From Sorghum bicolor (Eukaryota; Streptophyta; Magnoliopsida; Poales; Poaceae), in contig NC_012873.2 of NCBI RefSeq assembly GCF_000003195.3, forward strand, positions 16,977,202 through 17,041,201: a stretch of 64,000 bases of DNA, read 5' to 3'. A program made the position numbers and the translations under genes. How positions within the stretch are numbered: position 1 is the first letter of the stretch; every line of letters starts with the position of its first letter. Shown here piece by piece: positions 53,648 through 64,000 of the stretch. The notes beneath the pieces were generated by a model that was given only the letters and a program-made list of their open reading frames with translations, had not been told where the DNA came from and made no database searches.

Positions 53648-56600
53648 TATAATAGAACTGTCCAATTTATAAGAATTCAAGTGAATTAGCGACCACGGAG
53701 GCAGTCAAGCCAATGGACTTGAACCCATATAAACCCGGTAGTCCGACGAAATCTCAAAAGACCTCGATTCAACCAACATACAACCAAGATCGTACATGAT
53801 CAAGCATCACCATCACAGATTACAACATTCATCATAGAACATAGTTTTACATCACATCAGAGTTTAAAGTGGTTATTACAAACCATAGCAGTAGCGGAAA
53901 CAAAGTAGTTTTGAAGCAATACCAACTCAGTTTATAATACATGCCAGTTCCATGGTCAAGTCCCAACAAAAGCACAACTGAAGATAAAGGAGGTGATCAC
54001 GCCCATGATCTATTCATCATCCGCAGCCGGGTGATGACACTTAGCACAGTAGCCGTGGTAAACGATGTCATCTGCAACAGGGGTAAATAAAACCCTGAGT
54101 ACGAGAATGTACTTAGCTAGACTTACCCGTCATAAACCAGAAATAAAGTGACACCAAGGAGTATGCAAGGCTGATCTTTGTGGACTGGTTTGACTCACCT
54201 TTTGCATAAAAGCCTTTGTTGTAAGTAACTCATTTATCATATTTCAGCAGCAAGTTCCTTATTTAGCAACTATCCACTAGATTAGCACCTGTTCTAAGCA
54301 TACACTTGTGTATTAAGCATTACAATAATAACCATATCCAGATTTTCACATAGCTATCATCATTCTCATCATAACCATTAGGTTTGTTTAGTGAATTCTA
54401 CGTTGCCGCTTCCCAAGTCAAGTTCTCACTATCCGGGAGAGACGGCGATTCAAATCGATTCCTATCCAGCTGGAGGGGTATTCCTAACACTCACCCAAGC
54501 ATACTTCATGACGGCAGCTCGGATCACCTTTAGCACAACTCCGAACCAAGTCGCAGGTCCGTACGGCGCCGCACCCCCAGGGACCGCCAATCTGCCAGGG
54601 TCAGGACTCTAACCTGACACCTCGGTCTTACGCCATTGACTCCCCGCACATCCTTGCTACCAACCGGGGTGCGCACTTGAACCGAACGGGGTATCCGGCT
54701 GGAGATGCACTCGTAGGCTTCGCGGTCGGAACGACTTATCCGGCCAACTAAGTGATAGGCATGCGTTCAACATGACACGGGGACGTACAGCGATTTGGTC
54801 CTTAAACGACACAGACGGGGATAGGTTCACACCCAAGACCTCCATGCCTTGTTGCTGCACTATCGTCATCCCGCCCGGTCTCAAGTTCATTATTAGCACA
54901 TGGTTATTTCCACGATAGCAAATATAGCCAACCGTGATCATCATCCACCTATCTCTCGCAGTTGACAGGAAATCACCCGGCTTCTACCGAGCTAAGCATG
55001 GCTAAGCAATACTTCGATCCTGGACCTACTTTGGTGAGGTATGCGGTGGACAAGGTAGTCATTATGCAGCAAGGGTGTCATATCAACGCCTACCACTTAA
55101 TGCAACAATATATATCACCATAGTCAATTGATAGCTGAACACAATTAACAAAATAGTAGGAGGCTTATAATGCTCCGGGGCTTGCCTTCACGTAAGTGGA
55201 TGGACGATGGTCGGGACACTCCGGCAAGTCCTCCTCCTCCTCAGCTCCTTGAGGTGGCTCCCCTTGCTGTCCTTCCGGCTCCGGCAACTCGAACTCCAGC
55301 ACCGTCACGCCCTTGGGTACACCTATGGATGCATGACAAGAAGATGAATATAGAGAATGCACATATGATGCATGATGTCATGATGAAGAGCCAAAGGGAC
55401 ATAGACAAGGTATAACCAGTAAATGCATACTTCTTCTCTAGTAGAGAGACTAAGTAGACAAGTTAAACAAGTCCTAGCTACTCCTACTCAGCCACTGGTT
55501 TAGTAGACAAACCAACCTGTCACAAGTTTCAGCCATAACTTAAGCATCAGTTAACTAAACTAAGCAAGTCAGAACTTTCTGGAAAGCTTAGCAAATTATC
55601 TACAATTCACTTTTAGACATCCTAGACTGATTCCTAACTTAAATATGCCAAAACCTACAAAGTTGGCTGGCTGCTCTGGAAAATCCAGAGAGCAAGCACT
55701 TTGCAGCAGCTACTTGCAACATGCATAACTTTCAAACTACTCAACCAAATGTCATGAAATTTGGACACGAAGTAGATCAGTAAGTTAGCTACAAGTTTGT
55801 TGTAGACAAGTTTCCCAGAAAACATAATCTTCAAATAGTTCTTAATCATTTTCTATCAACTGTACAGAAATGCTCTAGGAAAGGCAATAATAGCTAAAAT
55901 AATATTTTGCACATATTGAGAATGTATCACAGGGATAAACCAATTGCACCAACAGATAGAACATGACTAAGAAACACTAGAAAATATCATGGCAAGGTCT
56001 AAATTCATTTCTATCATCACCTTTTTCATTTATTTAATTATTAAGGTGATTTAATGAACATGCATTCCAAGTGTTCCAAAAATCCTAAGAAACTCACAGC
56101 AAGCTACTTATGCTAACACAAGGTCACTGTAAAATTTTCAGAACACTTGCACATACATATTGTGAGGTATAAAAATAACAAGCTAGTAAAGGCATGCAAG
56201 GCATAAATGTGAAACCCTATCAAAAAGTGTCAAACAACAGATTTCAGATTTTTCCTAGCTTTGTCTACACATAAGTACAACACTTAGCAAGTTTCATCAC
56301 AAAAGGAGCTATAACGTATTTATTAAAAATATCACAAGAAACTCCTATTTAAGCAAGAATTATTTTTAACTCCTCAACCAGGCTTCCAAAAATCATGATA
56401 AATTTATCAGAGCGTATTCATAACATAAGAAACAAAACCCTAAATTTGCATGGCCAGCAGATCAATAGATTTCAAGATATAATTACCCACTAAAAATCCA
56501 AGATTAATTTATATCTATTTATTTCTGCAAAAACATGGCATGTTTCATATTTTTATTAAAAACTAGAATCATGCTGGAACCTAGCAAAATTGGAATCACT

Positions 56601-58118
56601 TCATTTGGATCTCTAAAACTCGAGATATGAATTTTTCAAAAACAGCACAGGCTCTGCAACAACAGTGAACCAAGGGAGTGAAACCGAGAGGCTGACACCC
56701 GGGACCCGCGCGTCAGTGAGACAGTGACAGGGGAGAAGCTCGCCGCCGGCAAAGCTCAACGACGACGAGGTCTCCGTCGGATCCAAGGGCATCTACGTGT
56801 TCCTCTCATCAAGGCGACTCCGTTGACCTACTTTACTCGCGCTCTACTGGACCCTAAGGTGCTCGCCGTCGGGAATGGCGGAGCGGCGGCGCTGCGCGGC
56901 GGTACGCCGGCGGATCCAGGCAATGGCGACGCGGTAGAGGTTCACGCCGAGCATCAGTGAACCAAGGGGAAGCGATAGGAACAAGAATGGAGGAAAATGG
57001 TGGAGCAGAGAGGCCTGGCCACGTTGTCGGTGAGCTCGAGCGGAACTCCGGCGAGGAAGAACTGCTCGGAGCTCGGCAATGCCGCCTTACCCGTGCTCGA
57101 CAGTGGCCAAGGAGGTGACGCCGAGGTAGAGGAGGCTCTGGCGAAGCTTTTGGCGGGCTGGCTTGGCCGGAGACGGCGAGAAGAGCTCGGGCGACGCGGC
57201 CGTTCCACGGCGGAGCTCGCCGAGGCGAAATGGAGAAGGGAGAGAGCGCTGGGGAGGCGAAATGAGGACGGCCGAGGCTCGGGGTGGCGTCGTGGCGTCC
57301 AAGTGAAGGCGCCGGGGCTGACAGGCGGGGTCGCCGTCGACGTACGGCCGCCACGGGTCGTCCACGCGTCCGCCGGTCGGTGTCTGACGAAACTGAATCA
57401 CGCGATTCAGTCGTCGCCAACAGTGACAGAAACCCGATCTTCAACAACGTTTTACTCTCAGCTCAATCGATGGTTTTGGCTGGGATTTGATCCTCTGGAT
57501 AGAGCTACATGAGTTCTACAACTTTGATTACACGAGCTCAGTCTAAAATGGTCTGGATTTCAAACTACAAGGCTCCCAATCACCCTATGTCAAAACTGCG
57601 TGATTCAACACTTAGCCAAATTCGGCTAAGTATGAAATCAGCCCTGATTTTTGGCTTGTGAGCAATGTTTGGATGTGTTCTAAGCTTTTGCATAAAAAGT
57701 CATCAACATAACTTTTGTAGCTTATGAAATTCTCTACAACTTTGTTTCAGGTGTCAAAGACATGCAAGGTATCTAACACCAGTTTCATAAAACATCTTTG
57801 AAAAGAGGTCTAGGGGGTCAAAAAGGTCATTCTAGGGTTAACCATGACTTAGGGGTGTTTTTGGACAAAACCTTCAACATGAACTTGGTTCAAAATGATG
57901 TTCTAAACATGATTAAAGTAATTTGGAAGACAATGTACAATTGTTTGCATTGGTTACCCCTTATAGTCACTCAATTCAAGTCACACAAGCAATTCACTCA
58001 CACATGATATACATGGGATGACATGTGATCATGATGGATGCTTATGAATGAGCATGATGATGCTTATGTTGATGCAATGCTCATGGTTAACATGCAAACT
58101 AACACTAGGAGTGTTACA
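53648..58118 (-). repeat. Solo LTR E, Tekay-type, 4471 bp
   Basis: The sequence is homologous to the element C LTR from end to end (same start after alignment, same GTGTTACA end, AT-rich block followed by GC-rich block at about 56690-57400) but much more diverged. The first base pair is TA instead of TG, a single G-to-A change. No internal region or second LTR is present and the flanks carry a perfect ATGAA duplication, so it is a solo LTR left by recombination between two LTRs. Short ORFs in the GC-rich block resemble nothing I know. Orientation follows element C. Confidence 0.9.
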
Positions 58119-58395
58119 ATGAAGGGCAAGACAAAGGAAGGATTAAATTCACACTTGGACATGGTATAGTTAGGCATAAAAAAGAACTTCACCCTGTTAG
58201 GCTAGAAAATGGGAAGTACCACCTCCCGACAGCAAGCTACAACCTCAACAATGAAGAGAAACATGCGATGTGTGTGTGGTTGAAGAAATTGAAAGTCCCA
58301 TCTGGATTCTACTCTAGCATACGGAGTATTGTGTCAATGAAAGACCTTACACTCACCAACTACAACTCACATGATTGTCATGTCATACTGACTAC
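58119..58395 (+). pseudogene. CACTA transposase, continuation after solo LTR E
   Basis: Reads MKGKTKEGL, KKELHP, KYHLPTASYNLNNEEKHA, LKKLKVPSGFYSSIRSIVSM and NSHDCHVILT, the well-conserved stretch of TNP2 after the GTLLDM motif. A stop lies at about 58167-58169. It ends where the LTR of A'' begins. ATGAA at 58119-58123 is the second copy of the E duplication. Confidence 0.88.
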
Positions 58396-59111
58396 TGTTG
58401 ACACCGTTTTTGGACACGTATTTGAACAGTTAATGGAGCTTGGATCAGCAGGCGAGAAAGTGATGACTGTTGACAAAAGAATTGCCAATGGGTTATGACG
58501 CCGATGATAAAGCAGCAGGATATAACCAAGTCCAGGAATAACGGTTGATCTATGTCGATGGCTAATATTGGCAGTTGCCGATGGCGATGGAGGATGATAT
58601 ACCGATGATAGTGGAGGAAGGCGTAGGAATCATTGGGGAGATGATGATGGTGTGCCGATCGCTTGGGATAGATAATTAATGTTTTCCATAGTTACTAGAG
58701 TTTGTCTTGTATACGAATTCCGTTTAGTTTGGAATTAGAATTCTAGTCGTACCTAGTTGTAACTCTTTAAGACAGGGTATAAATATAGACCTAGTAGCGA
58801 TGTAAGAAATAACACAATCAATCAAACACAAGTTTTACATCTATTCTAGCATCTACTTTTCGAGGACTTCATCAAATCGCATATTTTCCTTTTTCTTACG
58901 TGTTCTTAAGAATTCTTCGAGTCAAAATCGACGGGTTCTCGAGTTCCGCATGAATACCTCTTGGCCATGACATCCGGGCGCATCGCTATTGTCGGGACCA
59001 AAGTATTCGAGTTATCACCTTTGTCGGTTGTAATGTCAAATCGGCTGCCACGACTTAACTTTGAATCGGGTATTAGCCCTTTGTGTTTACAGATCTACTT
59101 TTGCACGAACA
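58396..59111 (+). repeat. Element A'' 5' LTR
   Basis: 716 bp, TGTTGACACCG...GCACGAACA, homologous to the A' LTR in the same orientation. TATAAATATAG at about 58778-58788 lies where the other family LTRs have TATAAATGTAG or TATAAATATAA, so it is the likely TATA box. The primer site is at 59119-59136. Confidence 0.95.
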
Positions 59112-59154
59112 CATCTTTTGGCATGCCTAGTGGGACAAATTTATCAAGATCAAC

Positions 59155-62100
59155 ATGTCTACTACTGAGCTCGACGCAGACAACGTCATTGCTGTGACAG
59201 AAGCTGATCTCAGGGATGAGCAGAAGCAAGCTATGGCAAGGGCTATAGAGGAATACAAGCAGCTTTGTTTGAAATCCTTCAGCGTCAACAGGAGCGGCGA
59301 AGTAATCCAGAAGCTGGAGTTCCTGACGCCTCGGCAAATCACTTTTGAAGCCAATCCTGGTAAATTACAACATATGATTGATAATGCTATTAATCGTGCT
59401 TTGATCAACCAATCCAGTGTGCTGTCCAATACTGTCTTCAACGCTGTGGCTAGAACTTTCAAAGAAGGACAGGTACCACCATCATACTTGGGCCCTACTT
59501 ATCATCAGCCAGGATTATCATCGGTTACCACTCCATTGGCTCCTCCGGCCGTTGCGGATACAAAAGTTACTTCTCCTCCAAGAACAATAGGGATGACAAT
59601 GGACAATCTACACCAATGAGGACTAATCCAGCAACATCAGAGGGTCAGGTTCAACTTGCCACAGATCTATTGGCATCGGCAATGTTAGGATCTGTATTCC
59701 AGAATTGTCACATTCCTCCTAATTGGTGGGGGTATGGTATGCCACCAGACTTTTTTGCGAATAGTTCTAGAACATCTCAAGTGGCTGACGTGACAGGCAA
59801 GGCTCCCATGACATCGGCACCTCCAGTATCGCCGATGACTCAGAATCCTCAATATTCTACAACCACTATTGTGAGGCCTGTTACTAGGAACTTTCAGATG
59901 CCGACATTCCAAATGCCTAATGCATCGGTGGATCCGCTGCCGACTCATCAAAGGTTTATGACTCAAGCAGGGTATGTCAACCCCATGATGACGCCCAACT
60001 ATCAACCATCGGCAGGACCTACGCCGATTAACGCTAACAATGGGTGGACACGGCAGTTTGTTTTTCCACAAATGGCACAACAGAATCATCAGGCTACGGG
60101 ATTTCAGCAGGGACAGATGTAGCTTGGTTTTCAGAACCAACCCATCAGTCGATGAATCTCGCTCAACAGATAGGTGGCCAGCAACCCATGGCTAACGCTA
60201 TGTTCCTTGGAGATCGTGTACCTCAAAGACACATAGAAGCTTATCAGTAGGTGCCAGAACCTCAGATCGCACATCGGTAGGATGCCGATGCTTATTGGGC
60301 CGATAAGATAGCTGAAGTTATGAGAGACCAATTCAGAATAAAACCGAAGGTCAATACTTACTCTTATCGGACACCATATCCTCCTGCATACGACTTGATT
60401 CCACTTCCAAATCGGTACAAGGTGCCAGATTTCACTAAATTCTCTAGACAAGATGATACGTCGACCATGGAACATGTTAATTGGTTCATCATCCAGTGTG
60501 GAGAAGTTGCCAACCGAGATGAATTAATAGTTCATTTATTCTCATCATCTTTGTCTGGATCAGCCTTTACTTGATTCATTTCATTGCCTCCAAATTCAGT
60601 AATTACTTGGGCTGATATGGAGAAGCAGTTCCATAGGTACTTCTTTTCTGGGGTTCATGAAAAGAAGATTACCGATTTAGTTAGGCTGAGGCAATGCAAT
60701 GATGAATCGGTTGAAAGTTTCGTGCAAAGGTTGCGAGATGTCAAGAACAAATGCTATAGTTTGGTTCTGGATGATCGGCAGCTAGCCGATTTGGCTTTCC
60801 AAGGATTGTTGCCACACATTAAAGACAAGTATGCTTCTCAAGAGTTTGAAAGTCTAAGTCATTTGGTGAAGAGGATTTCCGATCAAGATATCAAGACTTT
60901 TGAACCAAGAAAGGCTTGGAACAAGAAGGTGTCATTTGTTGATGAGGCAACAAGTTCAGATTCTGACGAAGAACCAGTCATTGGTTTGGCAGAATGGGTG
61001 AAAAACAAGAAACCAATGTCCTATCCTTTCGGCCATAAAGAACTAGAGAAGTTTGCTTTTGACATCACTAAAGCCGATAGGATATTTGATTTTCTGCTTC
61101 AGGAGGGGCATATTAAGTTGTCATCAAATCATGTGATCCCATCGGCAGAAGAATTGAAAAAGATCAAGTATTGCAAGTGGCATAATGCATCATCTCATAA
61201 TACAAATGAGTGTAAAGTATTCAGACAACACTTGCAATCGGTTATAGAATCTGGAAGGATTAAATTTGATAGCTCCAAAGTTTAGAAGCCGATGAAGATT
61301 GATCAGCATCCTTTCCCTACAAATATGCTAGAAGCTAAGGGAAAGACCAAAGTCTTGACATCGGAAGTATCTGAGAAGAGCGCATCGGTATATTCCCAGC
61401 ATCAGATTACTGCCGATGATGCTAAAGGAAAAGGATTAATCCAGGAAGGCACCAGTTCTGGGAGACCCCCTCGATCCGGCATTGTGATCACTCATAGGCG
61501 GCATCGGGAAACATGGCAACAACGTGAAGATCGGTATCATTGCCAGCAAGAGGATCGTTGCCGATAAGAGGAAAGACGCCGACAAGAGTGGAATCGGCAT
61601 AAAGATCATTGGAATTGCCCTTTCTTTATTCATTGTTGGGTTCAAAACATCAAACTACCAACTGTCAGAGACTGCCCTGAGTGCAATGGTTATAATCGGC
61701 ATGATAGACCAAATCGGCGATATCAGGACGATGATCGATGTTTTAATGGGCCGATTAGAGGAAGGATGTCAGTTCATGATCGGCTGGGTGGCTGGCACAG
61801 TGTGCATGACAGGCTTGGTGGACGTGTTGGTCATTTTCCAAGAAACCAAGTGGAACTGGAGGAGATGGCTAATGCACGGGTACCCGATGAGTTTATTTTC
61901 TGCAGGTATGCTAATACTCATCGGGTGGAATCAAGGGAGGTTCGCTATCAGCCACTAAGGCAAATACAGCTTCCCCAGTGGTGTCCAGAAGGGTTGACAA
62001 GAACACAGAAAAGGAGGATATAGCGAGAACGGCAAGAAGAATTGAATAAGGAAGAAAATTCTTCTAAGTCTGAGAATCGCCAGCAGTCGGATCATAAGGG

Positions 62101-62791
62101 AAAAGGACCATCGGCAGACGTTAACATGGTATTTATGTTGCTGATGGAATTTATTGCACCCTTTAGTGCTGATGAGGAGGTAGAGTTTCCTGATCAAATA
62201 GCTCAGTTGGCTCTTGATCCAATGATAGCTATGTTTGAAAAACCTTTTGATGATCAGAGACAGCATCTCAAAGCTTTGTTTGTTAAAGGCAGAGTTGACA
62301 GGCAGTTGATGTCTAAAATACTCATTGATGGTGGAGCTGCTATTAACATCATGCCGTATGCAGTCTATCGGAAGCTTGGCAAAGGAGATCAGGATTTGAC
62401 CAAGACTGATATGATGTTGAAGGATTTTGAAGGGAATGTCTCTCTAGTCAAGGGGGCTATATGTGTTGAATTGACCATCAGCAGCAAGACTTTGCCGACG
62501 ACCTTCTTTGTCATCAGTGGAAAAGGTGCATACAATTTGCTATTAGGGAGAGACTGGATTCATGCCAATTGTTGTATTCCCTCTACAATGCACCAGTGCT
62601 TGGTTCAGTGGGTAGGAGACAAAATTGAAATTGTCCCCGGAGATTCTTCATATGTCATTGCATCGGCAGAGGCAGATACTTATGAGAAGACTAGATGCAT
62701 TTCAGGGGAAGCTTGGGAGAAAGATTTTCTCAAGGTTGTCGATTATGAAATTCCACCGATCCAAGTAGTCAGTTCTGATGAAGGATTTTAA
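59155..62791 (+). pseudogene. Element A'' gag and aspartic protease
   Basis: Starts at ATG 59155 (acidic N-terminus, then NAINRALINQSSVLS). It shifts frame near 59610 and carries stops at 60120, 60248, 60278, 60572, 61283, 61565 and 62021 (first bases). Most sit where element A has Gln or Trp codons. The gag core (SFVQRLRDVKNKCYSLVLDD, HVIPSAEELKK, CKWHNASSHNTNEC) is clear. The protease at 62042-62791 is open, with ILIDGGAAINIMPY and NLLLGRDWIHA. It ends in TAA at 62789-62791, overlapping the pol ATG. Confidence 0.9.
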
Positions 62792-62793
62792 TG
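62789..62793 (+). promoter_or_regulatory. Overlapping stop/start UAAUG between gag-protease and pol of element A''
   Basis: TAA (62789-62791) and ATG (62791-62793) share one base, exactly as in element A at 13351-13355, with the same flanking TTTTAATGGATAG. Confidence 0.65.
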
Positions 62794-64000
62794 GATAGGT
62801 TCACCGATGATGGAAAATTAGGTTAGGAGTTTACATCGGCTGATGACCTAGTAGAAGTAGATATAGGTAATTGCGATAAGCCAAGACCTACTTTTATTAG
62901 TGCTAAGTTAAATTCTAAGTGTAAGCAACAATTAACTGATTTGTTAAAGGAATATAAAGATTGCTTTGCTTGGGATTATACTGAGATGACTGGTTTAGAC
63001 CTATCGATTGTTGAACGTCGGTTGCCTATTAAATCTGGATTTCGGCCGCATCAGCAACCAACACGCTGATGCAATCCTAATATACTCCCTGATATTAAGG
63101 CCGAAATAACTAAACTTATTGAAGCTAAATTTATTCAGCATTGTCGGTATGCCGAATGGATTTCTAATGTTGTTCCTGTCTATAAGAAGAATGGGAAGCT
63201 TCGTGTCTGCATTGACTTTAGAAATCTCAATAAAGCTACGCCGATGGATGGTTATCCAATACCAGTTGCCGATTTGTTGGTTGATGCTACAGCTGGACAT
63301 CGGATTATTAGCTTTATGGATGGCAATGCAGGGTATAATGAAATATTCATGGCTGAAGAAGATATTCCCAAGACGGCATTTAGGTGTTCTGGTCATGTTG
63401 GATTATTTGAATGGATAGTCACGACCTTTGGTTTGAAAAATGCTGGTGCTACTTATCAGAGGGCTATGAATTTCATCTTTCACGAGTTCATCGGCAAGAT
63501 AGTGGAAATCTATATTGATGATGTGGTGGTTAAGTCTGGAGATTTCACAAAACATCTAGCCAATTTGCGAAAGGTGTTGGAATGAGCATGGTTTAAAGAT
63601 GAATCCTAATAAATGTGCATTTGGTGTATCGGTAGGACAATTTCTTGGTTTCATGGTGCATCAAAGGGGGATTGAAATTAGTAGGAGATCCATTGACACC
63701 ATCAACAAGATAGTTGCTCCCACCAATAAAACTGAACTTCAATCATTGATCGGTAAGATAAATTTTAGAAGACGATTTATATCTAATTTGTCTGGTAAGA
63801 TTCGTGCTTTCAGTCCTTTGCTGAAGTTAAAAGCTGATCAAGAATTTGTGTGGGGAAAAGAACAACAGTTAGCATTGGATGAGATCAAGAATTATTTGAC
63901 AAATCCCTCGGTTTTGGTTCCACCTCAACAAGGAAAACCCTTCAAATTATATTTGTCTTCCGATGGAATGGTCATCGGTTCAGCTCTAATTCAAGAATTT
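62791..64000 (+). pseudogene. Element A'' pol: reverse transcriptase and start of RNase H (partial)
   Basis: Opens at ATG 62791 with stops at 62824-62826 and 63067-63069. RT shows VYKKNGKLRVCIDFRNLN, FMDGNAGYNEIFMAEED, FGLKNAGATYQRAM and catalytic YIDDVVVKS. The frame shifts near 63580 and continues with MNPNKCAFGVS, LGFMVHQRGIEIS and the RNase H start to the window end. The TGG at about 62969, inside the CFAWDYTEM motif, shows which codon became TGA in element A. Confidence 0.9.

Larger units (their letters stand above)
51195..58395 (+). mobile_element. CACTA (En/Spm-type) DNA transposon remnant, interrupted by solo LTR E
   Basis: Transposase sequence of the TNP2 type runs on the plus strand from about 51692 to 53647 and resumes at 58119-58395. 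The two parts are separated by solo LTR E and joined by the duplicated ATGAA. Neither CACTA terminus is visible: A' covers the left flank and A'' the right. The 5' part (51195-51690) is AT-rich and repetitive with several GAGAGAG/TCTCTCTC runs. Confidence 0.88.
58396..64000 (+). mobile_element. Element A'': 5' part of a third A-family retrotransposon
   Basis: 5' LTR, primer site, gag, protease and pol up to RNase H on the plus strand, running past the window end. Same family as A and A'. The left flank is the CACTA remnant, last bases ACTAC (58391-58395). It carries about ten stop codons and at least two frameshifts, so it is the most decayed of the A-family copies seen. Confidence 0.95.

Noticed and set aside
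53648..58118. Element E as a full retrotransposon
   Set aside because: It aligns end to end with a single LTR of element C, with no gag, pol or second LTR.
48755..64000. A' and A'' being the two ends of one element
   Set aside because: A' shows a 3' LTR with polypurine tract at its right edge, while A'' begins with a 5' LTR and primer site; the CACTA lies outside both.
1..64000. Host gene, tRNA, rRNA, CRISPR array, bacterial operon or riboswitch
   Set aside because: All recognisable coding content belongs to retrotransposons or the CACTA element; no repeats with CRISPR spacing and no RNA gene were seen.

Overview
This is repeat-rich nuclear DNA of a plant, almost certainly a grass (Poaceae). 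It consists of nested LTR retrotransposons of the Ty3/gypsy superfamily with GC-rich LTR segments, plus a decayed CACTA DNA transposon. I see no ordinary host gene, tRNA, rRNA or CRISPR array, and no bacterial or organellar feature.

The nesting can be read base by base from LTR ends and 5-bp target-site duplications (TSDs). From inside out: element D (21865-35830, Tekay/Del-type chromovirus, TSD TGGTG) sits inside element C (14427-43869, Tekay/Del-type, LTRs about 4.4 kb, TSD GATCC). C sits in the gag of element A (5385-47183, Tat lineage, TSD GTACG). A sits in the gag of element B (from before base 1 to 48754, Tat lineage). B sits in the antisense gene of element A' (ends 51194), a second copy of the A family. 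To the right, 51195-58395 is a CACTA (En/Spm-type) transposase pseudogene split by a 4.47-kb solo LTR, E (53648-58118, TSD ATGAA). A third A-family copy, A'' (from 58396), runs off the window. A, B, C and D all read on the minus strand; A', CACTA, E's flanks and A'' read on the plus strand.

In each element gag packages the RNA, the aspartic protease cuts the polyprotein, reverse transcriptase with RNase H makes cDNA, and integrase inserts it. C and D end integrase with a chromodomain. A and B have the second (archaeal-type) RNase H of the Tat lineage. Most copies carry nonsense codons that look like C:G to T:A changes. By eye the LTR pairs of A, C and D differ at only about 0.6-0.7% of sites, so the A-B-C-D stack is young.

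The unusual content lies in the extra genes. (1) A-family elements carry, antisense to gag-pol, a six-exon gene with its own TATA box. It encodes a plant mobile domain (PMD) followed by a coiled coil. (2) A-family DNA is saturated with the hexamer ATCGGC/GCCGAT, about 75 copies in 9 kb. (3) D has an extra ORF upstream of gag whose first residues closely mimic the histone H3 tail, followed by coiled coil and an acidic tail. (4) C has a positionally equivalent ORF with a possible double-stranded-RNA-binding-like domain at its start. (5) A-family gag-protease and pol meet at an overlapping UAAUG in two independent copies.
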